Source: Streptomyces sp. NBC_00457
GTDB taxonomy: Bacteria > Actinomycetota > Actinomycetes > Streptomycetales > Streptomycetaceae
Direction: 5' to 3'
Length of the DNA stretch: 64,000 bases
Assembly: GCF_036014015.1 (NCBI RefSeq)
Contig: NZ_CP107905.1
Coordinates: forward strand, 7,316,001-7,380,000
Both the position numbers and the translations under genes were made by a program. How positions within the stretch are numbered: position 1 is the first letter of the stretch; the number at the start of each line of letters is the position of its first letter. The notes below the pieces were generated by a model, which did no database searches, had not been told where the DNA came from, and was given only the letters and a program-made list of their open reading frames with translations. Shown one piece after another: positions 58,757-64,000 of the stretch.

Positions 58757-59764
58757 ATGACCACCGAAGAAGTGCCGAAGCCCGTGCAGATGCTCCAGTT
58801 GCTCGTGGGCTTCCAGATATCGCAGGCGCTGTACGTCGTGGCCAAACAGGGGTTGTCCACCGCCCTCGCGGACGGCCCGCTCACGGTCGAGCAGCTCGCT
58901 GCCGCGACGGGCACGAACGCCGATGTGCTCCGGCGTATCGTCCGTGCGCTCGCGCCGCTCGGGGTTTTCCGGACCGATGACGGTCTGGTGGAGGTCACCG
59001 ATCTCGGCAAGACCCTCGCCGACGGACAGCCCGACTCGGTCCGTGACCTGGCGCTGTTCTGGATGGAGACCCACTACGCACCCTTCGGCGCACTCCTGCA
59101 CACGGCCGTGACCGGTGAGAACGCCGCGAGCCACTACTACGGTGAGCCGTTCTTCGACTGGATCTCCAGGTTCCCCGCCCAGGTCGAGACGCAGAACCGG
59201 GCCATGGCCGGTGTCACCAAGGGCCTGCGGGCCGGGATGTTCGACGGCTACTCGCTGCCGGAGGGAGGTGTCGTCGCCGATGTCGGAGGGGCTGACGGGG
59301 CCATGATCTGCCAGTTCCTGGCCGGTGAGCCGGACCGGCGGGGTATCGTATTCGACCGGCCCGAGGTGGTGCCCGCGGCGCGGAAGGTGCTGGCCGAACA
59401 CGGGCTCGCGGACAGGGTGGACGTCGTCGCCGGGGACTTCTTCGAGTCCGTGCCCGAGGCGGACGTATACGTGCTTTCGTACATCCTCCACGACTGGGAC
59501 GACGAGTCCTGTCTGCGGATCCTGCGGATGGTCAGGGCGGCGGCCGGTCGTGGTGCCCGCGTCGTGCTCGTCGAGTCCGTGATCCCGCCCGGCGACGCTC
59601 CGCACCCCGCCAAGTTCGTCGACCTGACCATGCTGGCCATGCTGACCGGACGGGAGCGCACCGCCGAGGAGTACGAGGCGCTGCTGGACGCGGCCGGATT
59701 CACCCTGGACCGAATCGTCGCCACCCCCACGCCGTTCTCGTTCATCGAGGCGACCCTGCGCTGA
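58757..59764 (+). CDS. SAM-dependent O-methyltransferase (acetylserotonin/hydroxyneurosporene type)
   Basis: 335 residues. The N-terminal winged-helix dimerisation part is QISQALYVVAKQGLSTALADGPLTVEQLAAATG. AdoMet motif: GVVADVGGADGAMICQFL; then IVFDRPEVVPAARKVL; the catalytic-type LHDWDDESCLRILRMVRAA; and VVLVESVIPPG. Such enzymes methylate phenolic hydroxyls of polyketides or flavonoids; the acceptor is unknown. It is not within a biosynthetic cluster here. The ATG follows AAGGA. Divergent LuxR gene upstream and a very strong terminator downstream. Confidence 0.92.
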   Translation: MTTEEVPKPVQMLQLLVGFQISQALYVVAKQGLSTALADGPLTVEQLAAATGTNADVLRRIVRALAPLGVFRTDDGLVEVTDLGKTLADGQPDSVRDLALFWMETHYAPFGALLHTAVTGENAASHYYGEPFFDWISRFPAQVETQNRAMAGVTKGLRAGMFDGYSLPEGGVVADVGGADGAMICQFLAGEPDRRGIVFDRPEVVPAARKVLAEHGLADRVDVVAGDFFESVPEADVYVLSYILHDWDDESCLRILRMVRAAAGRGARVVLVESVIPPGDAPHPAKFVDLTMLAMLTGRERTAEEYEALLDAAGFTLDRIVATPTPFSFIEATLR

Positions 59765-59799
59765 ATCCCGGTCCACCCCTTTTCACACGCATTTCCCTG

Positions 59800-59856
59800 G
59801 GGCTGTGTCTGCCCGACGTGTTCGTCGAACACGTCGGGCAGACACAGCCCTTTTTT
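59800..59856 (+). terminator. Very strong rho-independent terminator
   Basis: A 24-bp perfect stem (starting GGGCTGTGTCTGCCCGACGT) with a tri-loop, followed by T6. It lies 35 bases after the methyltransferase stop. Confidence 0.96.
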
Positions 59857-60007
59857 GCCGTTCACGGTCCCCGCAACAACTGTCCGTCCCGCAGCAACTT
59901 TTGATGACCGCCGAGCATCACTGCTGGCTAGGTTTGACCGCGTTCACGCAAGGAGCGTTCGAGAAAGGACACGGGCATGCCCCGTGGTAAAGGAAGGGAA
60001 TTCCCGT

Positions 60008-61213
60008 ATGGTGCCGCTTGATTCACCGGTGTTCTCCCGCCGCAGGGCGCTCACCTCGCTGGCCGGTGCCGCCGTGGCCGGCGCCGCGCTTGCCGCGGGC
60101 GCGCGTCCGGCCCTGGCCGCGGACGAGGAGGGCCTGGCCCTGCCGGAGGAGCGTGCCGGCGGCCTGCCGCTGGTCATCCACAACAACAGCGGTGAGTTCG
60201 CCAACCGCAACGTCCACCTGTACATAGTCGGCAGCCGGGGCGACCGTCAGGTCCGGGTCACAGCCCGCGGCACGGTCGAGCCGGTCAAGGTCTCCGACAA
60301 CAAGGACAACGGCTTCACCGACTACGCCATCCCGCTCGACGCCCGCGGCACCACACGGATCCGGCTGCCGCACATGTCCGGCCGGATCTATGTCTCCCTG
60401 GGCGGCAAGCTCAAGCTGAAGGCCGTCCGGGACGGGGCCGGGCGGCCCGCGCTCCAGCACCCGGCGGGCTGGGTGGAGTCCGACCCCAACTTCCCCGTGC
60501 TGCACGACTTCGTGGAGTTCACCCACAACGCGTCCGGCATGTTCTGCAACACCACCATGGTCGACATGTTCAGCGTGCCGCTGATGATCCGGCTGTCCGG
60601 GAACCGGGACCAGACCACCGGCAGGATGCGGCAGGGCGGCCGGGCCCGGATCTTCCGCGCCATGGAGAACACCCCCGGCTTCGGCAGGCTGGTCGTCGGC
60701 GAACGGCGGGTCATCGCGCCGAGTCACGGACTCGACGCGGGCCGGTTCGGCAAGCACTACTTCGACCCGTACATCGACAAGGTCTGGCAGGCCTACCGGC
60801 AGCAGCCGCTCCATGTCCGCACCGTCGCGGGCGCGTTCACCGGCCGGGTCGACAACGGCAGGCTCACCTTCCACGGCCCGGCGACAGTCTCCTTCGCCAA
60901 GCCCTCCACCCGCGACGTGCTGTTCTGCGACGGCGCGCTCGCCGCCCCGAACGACGGGGTCACCGGTCCCGTAGCCGCGATCCTGGGCGCCGGCTTCAAC
61001 CGCTCCACGCTGCTCAGCCATCCGAAGCAGCCCACCACCCGCGCGGCGGCCTTCTACAAGCCGGAGATCACCAACCACTACGCGCGGGCCATCCACGCCC
61101 AGATGGGCAACGGCAAGGCGTATGGCTTCGCCTTCGACGACGTCGCCGAGTGGGCGTCGTACATCCAGGACACCCAGCCGAAGGCCATGCACCTGACGCT
61201 GACGCCGTTCTGA
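60008..61213 (+). CDS. Secreted GH64 beta-1,3-glucanase-like protein
   Basis: 401 residues with a Tat signal (SRRRALTSLAGAAVAGAALAAGARPALA). The mature part has the GH64/thaumatin-like layout: LPLVIHNNSGEFANRNVHLYIVG, then YVSLGGKLKLK, then FPVLHDFVEFTHNASGMFCNTTMVDMFSVPLMIRL with the acidic residues in DFVEFTHN and MVDMFS, and later AAFYKPEITNHYARAIH. GH64 enzymes release laminaripentaose from beta-1,3-glucan, a fungal wall polymer. The ATG at 60008 has AGGAAGGG upstream. First gene of a secreted-enzyme run. Confidence 0.85.
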   Translation: MVPLDSPVFSRRRALTSLAGAAVAGAALAAGARPALAADEEGLALPEERAGGLPLVIHNNSGEFANRNVHLYIVGSRGDRQVRVTARGTVEPVKVSDNKDNGFTDYAIPLDARGTTRIRLPHMSGRIYVSLGGKLKLKAVRDGAGRPALQHPAGWVESDPNFPVLHDFVEFTHNASGMFCNTTMVDMFSVPLMIRLSGNRDQTTGRMRQGGRARIFRAMENTPGFGRLVVGERRVIAPSHGLDAGRFGKHYFDPYIDKVWQAYRQQPLHVRTVAGAFTGRVDNGRLTFHGPATVSFAKPSTRDVLFCDGALAAPNDGVTGPVAAILGAGFNRSTLLSHPKQPTTRAAAFYKPEITNHYARAIHAQMGNGKAYGFAFDDVAEWASYIQDTQPKAMHLTLTPF

Positions 61214-61277
61214 CGGGCCGGTACGGCCGCTCTCCTCTTCCGATCTCTTCCGATCCTCCGACGAAAGGCGATCAGTC

Positions 61278-61694
61278 ATGCCCGTTTCCCGTCGTACGCA
61301 GTCGGTCCTTGCCGTGACCATGGCGGCGGCCGTTCTCGGAGTCGCCCAGGCGTCGCCCGCCTCCGCCGTCCCCATCGGCAAGATCCGTCAGGGCAAGGCG
61401 ACTTACTACAACGACGTCGGCACCGGCGCCTGCGGAAAGCCGCTCGACGCCTCGACCCAGATGCTCGTGGCGGTCTCACCGAAGTACTGGAAGGCCGCCA
61501 ACCCCAACAACGACCCGCTGTGCAAGGTCAAGGTCCGGCTGACCTTCCGCGGCAAGACCATCACCGTCCCGGTCAGGGACAAGTGCATGGAATGCGGTCC
61601 CAAGCACATCGACCTCAGCCAGCCGGCATTCGCGAAGCTGGCCGATCCCTCCAAGGGCGTCATTCACAAGGTCAAGTGGAAGTTCGTCCGTTGA
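61278..61694 (+). CDS. Secreted RlpA/expansin-like double-psi beta-barrel protein
   Basis: 138 residues. A signal peptide (RRTQSVLAVTMAAAVLGVAQASPASA) is followed by a single DPBB domain: GKATYYNDVGTGACGKPLDAS, then MLVAVSPKYW, then VRLTFRGKTITVPVRDKCMECGPKHIDLSQPAFAKLAD. Four Cys probably form two disulfides. The Asp in HIDLS and the YYND region match expansin/RlpA active-site surroundings. It likely binds or loosens polysaccharide. 64 bases after the glucanase; same strand. Confidence 0.87.
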   Translation: MPVSRRTQSVLAVTMAAAVLGVAQASPASAVPIGKIRQGKATYYNDVGTGACGKPLDASTQMLVAVSPKYWKAANPNNDPLCKVKVRLTFRGKTITVPVRDKCMECGPKHIDLSQPAFAKLADPSKGVIHKVKWKFVR

Positions 61695-61729
61695 CCAGCC
61701 CGTTCCTTCGTAATCAAGGAGTTTCCACC

Positions 61730-62473
61730 ATGCCGAAGATGCGTACCGCTCATGCCCTTCTGACCGCCGTGCTGCTGGCGACGACCGGGGCCGGCCTCAC
61801 CGCGGCGACCGCTTCCGCCGCGCCCGCCGAAGTTGCCGCGCCCGCCGCCCAGAGTGACTTCGTCGTCAGCAAGGCGGAGTACAACCGGATGTTCCCCAAC
61901 CACAAGCCCTTCTACAACTACGAAGCCCTGGTCAAGGCGATGAAGAAGTACCCGGCCTTCGCGGACAAGGGCAACGCCAAGACCAAGAAGCGTGAGGCGG
62001 CGGCCTTCCTCGCCAACGTCCACCACGAGACCGGCGGCGGGCGCTACATCGTCGAGCAGAACCAGGCCAACTGGCCGTCGTACTGCGACACCACGCAGCC
62101 GTACGGCTGCCCGGCGGGGCAGTCCGCGTACCACGGTCGCGGGCCGATCCAGCTCAGCTGGAACTTCAACTACAAGGCCGCCGGTGACGCGCTCGGCATC
62201 GACCTGCTCCACAAGCCGGGGCTGGTGCAGAAGAACCCCGTCGTGGCGTGGAAGACGGGCCTGTGGTTCTGGATGACCCAGTCCGGCGCGGGCACCATGA
62301 CCCCGCACAACGCCATGGTCAAGGGCAAGGGCTTCGGCCAGACGATCCGCAGCATCAACGGCGCCATCGAGTGCAACGGCGGCAACCCGGCCCAGGTGCA
62401 GAGCCGGGTGGACACGTACAAGAAGTTCACCAAGATCCTCGACGTCAAGCCGGGCAAGAACCTCAGCTGCTGA
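61730..62473 (+). CDS. Secreted GH19 chitinase
   Basis: 247 residues. Signal peptide (ALLTAVLLATTGAGLTAATASA), then the GH19 catalytic domain: AAFLANVHHETGGGRYIVEQ with the general acid Glu100, then YHGRGPIQLSWNFNYKAAGDALG, then AWKTGLWFWMTQ and GFGQTIRSINGAIECNGGNPAQVQSRV. No chitin-binding module is attached. GH19 enzymes of Streptomyces are antifungal. The ATG follows AAGGAG, 35 bases after the RlpA-like stop, so the genes are probably co-transcribed. Confidence 0.95.
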   Translation: MPKMRTAHALLTAVLLATTGAGLTAATASAAPAEVAAPAAQSDFVVSKAEYNRMFPNHKPFYNYEALVKAMKKYPAFADKGNAKTKKREAAAFLANVHHETGGGRYIVEQNQANWPSYCDTTQPYGCPAGQSAYHGRGPIQLSWNFNYKAAGDALGIDLLHKPGLVQKNPVVAWKTGLWFWMTQSGAGTMTPHNAMVKGKGFGQTIRSINGAIECNGGNPAQVQSRVDTYKKFTKILDVKPGKNLSC

Positions 62474-62569
62474 GCCGGTGCCGGACGCCCGTGAACTCCC
62501 GGGCGTCCGGCACCCCAATGCCACACCCCTGCCGTAGCACCGCCCCCCACCCTCTTCGGAGCCGAATCC

Positions 62570-63592
62570 ATGAGACGTACCGCGCTGCTCGTCAGCGTCC
62601 TCAGCCTCGCCGCCCTGGGTGCCACCGTCGGGCCGGCGCAGGCGGGGCCCGCACCCGCCGGCAGCGAGACCCGCGCCACCGCCTTCTCCGACCAGGAGCA
62701 GGACACCGCCCTGAAGTTCTGGACCGACGCCCGGCTGAACGCCGCCAAGGAGGTGGCCGCGCCCGCCGCCTCGGAGGCACCGGCCGTCACCTCGTCCGTC
62801 ACCGATGACCGCGGGCCTCGGCTGTCCGTCCCGCCGGTGGTCTTCCCGGACGCGGAGACCACCACGTCCGCCGCCGACGAGGCGCCGGTGTCCACGCTCG
62901 CTTCCAAGCCGAAGGCCTGGAAGCGGGGCGGGCTGATTAGCAGGACCGCGGGCAAGGTGTTCTTCGAGAACGCCGCCGGCGGTCTGTTCTCCTGCTCGGC
63001 GACCGTCGCCAACAGCGAGAACAAGTCGGTCGTCCTCACCGCCGGGCACTGTGTGGTAGACGCCCGCACCGGCGAGGTCTTCCGCAAGTGGATCTTCATC
63101 CCGGGCTACCACAAGGGCGAGCGCCCACACGGCACCTTCACCGCCAAGGAGCTCTTCCACCTGAAGTCGTACGTGTCCAGCCAGGGCAATGCCAACTGGG
63201 ATGTCGCCTTCGCCACCCTGCGCAAGCGTGACGGCCGTCCGTTGGCCAGGGTCGTGGGTGGTGCGCAGGGCATCAAGTTCAATGGCCCGAAGGGGCGTTA
63301 CGTCCATTCCTTCGGCTACGGCGGTTCGCGCGCCGAGGGCAACGGCGAGCGGCTGAACCACTGCCAGGGCAAGGAACACCGCGACCTCGGGCGCCCCGGC
63401 TCCACCATGTGGGGCATCGACTGCGTGCAGACCGGCGGATCCAGCGGCGGTGCCTTCCTCGCCGAGTTCAAGGCCGACAAGGGTGTCGGCGTGCTGGTCG
63501 GCAACATCGCCGTCGGCACGGACGTCAGCGAGTACCACCCGCCTCTCGGCGACCGCGCCCGCAAGCTCTACAAGGCCGCGAGCAGGGCCTGA
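62570..63592 (+). CDS. Secreted trypsin-like serine protease (S1)
   Basis: 340 residues. Signal peptide (RRTALLVSVLSLAALGATVGPAQA), a ~90-residue pro-region, then a chymotrypsin-fold domain. The triad is His160 (VVLTAGHCVV), Asp211 (NANWDVAFATL) and Ser292 (TGGSSGGAFLAEF). Cys142/Cys161 and Cys265/Cys285 probably pair. The ATG follows a weak site (CGGAGCC). It belongs to the secreted-enzyme run and is followed by a terminator. Confidence 0.93.
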   Translation: MRRTALLVSVLSLAALGATVGPAQAGPAPAGSETRATAFSDQEQDTALKFWTDARLNAAKEVAAPAASEAPAVTSSVTDDRGPRLSVPPVVFPDAETTTSAADEAPVSTLASKPKAWKRGGLISRTAGKVFFENAAGGLFSCSATVANSENKSVVLTAGHCVVDARTGEVFRKWIFIPGYHKGERPHGTFTAKELFHLKSYVSSQGNANWDVAFATLRKRDGRPLARVVGGAQGIKFNGPKGRYVHSFGYGGSRAEGNGERLNHCQGKEHRDLGRPGSTMWGIDCVQTGGSSGGAFLAEFKADKGVGVLVGNIAVGTDVSEYHPPLGDRARKLYKAASRA

Positions 63593-63654
63593 TCCCTGCC
63601 TGATCCCCGCCCGGGGGTGGCGTTCCCCTCGCTTCCCTGCCTCTGGGCTCCCCT

Positions 63655-63706
63655 GAACACCGGGCGCCGTCACGGGTTTTCGTGCCGGCGCCCGGTGTTC
63701 GCCTTT
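63655..63706 (+). terminator. Rho-independent terminator after the protease
   Basis: 14-bp perfect stem (GAACACCGGGCGCC and complement) extended by TCACG/CGTG-type pairs and followed by CCTTTT. It closes the secreted-enzyme run. Confidence 0.85.
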
Positions 63707-63823
63707 TGCCTGCCGGATCAATGGGCCGCCGATCCGGAATAAATCCCGGATAAATTCCCGGAATAAATCCCCCAGCACTTACGGGTGTTGACCGGCCCGG
63801 AATCCGGCTGCCACGCTTTCCAT

Positions 63824-64000
63824 ATGATTCGTACTCGTCAATTGCTGGCCCTGATAGTCGGCGGAGCGGCACTGGCTCTGGCGGCCCCGAGCGCAATGGG
63901 CGGGACAATGAACAGTCCCGCCGTCACCACACAGCCAATCGCGGCCGAGGCCGCGGCGGATAAGCCGAACATTGTCTACGTCCTCACCGACGACATGTCC
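63824..64000 (+). CDS. Sulfatase family protein, N-terminal part (partial)
   Basis: 59 codons before the window ends. A signal peptide (RTRQLLALIVGGAALALAAPSA) is followed by ADKPNIVYVLTDDMS, the first conserved block of arylsulfatases (PNIV.I..DD, metal-binding Asp pair). The catalytic CxPSR lies beyond the window. The region just upstream has repeated AATAAATCCCGGA-like units (63737-63770). It is a secreted or lipoprotein sulfatase by inference. Confidence 0.8.
   Translation, partial: MIRTRQLLALIVGGAALALAAPSAMGGTMNSPAVTTQPIAAEAAADKPNIVYVLTDDMS

Noticed and set aside
1..64000. CRISPR array, rRNA operon, prophage or large biosynthetic cluster
   Set aside because: No regularly spaced repeats, no rRNA sequence, no phage structural genes and no multidomain PKS/NRPS genes were seen.

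Overview
The window reads as a Streptomyces chromosome. It is very GC-rich, codons end in G or C, GTG and TTG starts are common, and shadow frames run through every gene. It also carries hallmark families: WhiJ-type XRE/DUF397/ATPase modules, class F sortase, F420-type PPOX protein, and an HrdA/HrdB-like sigma factor. The block dgt - oxidoreductase - dnaG - principal-type sigma factor is, from memory, typical Streptomyces core. I cannot name the species.

Layout. 0-6 kb: tail of a ROK regulator, pyruvate phosphate dikinase, and small genes (two VOC proteins, an Excalibur surface protein, a PPOX protein). 6.2-8.3 kb: a TnpB-type element next to the remnant of a third VOC gene. 8.4-16 kb: PhoX-like protein, two-component system divergent from a carbonic anhydrase / SulP transporter pair, SDR, second Excalibur protein. 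16-20.4 kb: assimilatory nitrite reductase operon (oxidoreductase-nirB-nirD) under a GlnR-like box. 20.6-24.4 kb: polyprenyl synthetase, class F sortase and a companion surface protein, and an FMN reductase under a near-perfect SoxR box. 24.4-30.7 kb is accessory: decayed sensor kinase, ricin-like lectin, acyltransferase, XRE/DUF397/ATPase module, TetR. 30.9-36.9 kb: flavin monooxygenase with a TetR operator, M4 protease, gamma-glutamylcyclotransferase, nitrate reductase NasA. 37.2-40.8 kb: a tight three-gene operon (stand-alone adenylation enzyme, six-helix flavohaem-type membrane oxidoreductase, crotonase). 40.8-54.5 kb: SanA/YdcF protein, CbiX chelatase, dgt, ferredoxin-reductase-like protein, dnaG, sigma factor, ABC exporter pair, FGGY kinase. 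55-57.4 kb: three tRNA genes, a VapC toxin with a damaged antitoxin, a frameshifted NmrA-type gene. 57.4-64 kb: LuxR regulator, O-methyltransferase, and a secreted lytic set (GH64 glucanase, double-psi barrel protein, GH19 chitinase, trypsin-like protease, start of a sulfatase).

How the genes fit together. NasA, NirBD, the extra FAD reductase and CbiX (siroheme supply) form a split nitrate-to-ammonium pathway. The carbonic anhydrase and SulP protein look like a bicarbonate module. The secreted enzymes at the right end would attack fungal or insect wall polymers.

Most striking: (i) the adenylation / membrane reductase / crotonase operon, whose first two proteins match the two halves of fungal TmpL-type proteins; (ii) two subfamilies of a dispersed hairpin repeat (six copies), one copy lying in the SulP N-terminal coding region and one forming the CbiX C-terminus; (iii) four well-formed operator candidates (SoxR, GlnR, TetR, XRE) plus a tandem 21-bp repeat at the two-component promoter; (iv) a TnpB protein with a Gly where the third RuvC Asp is expected.
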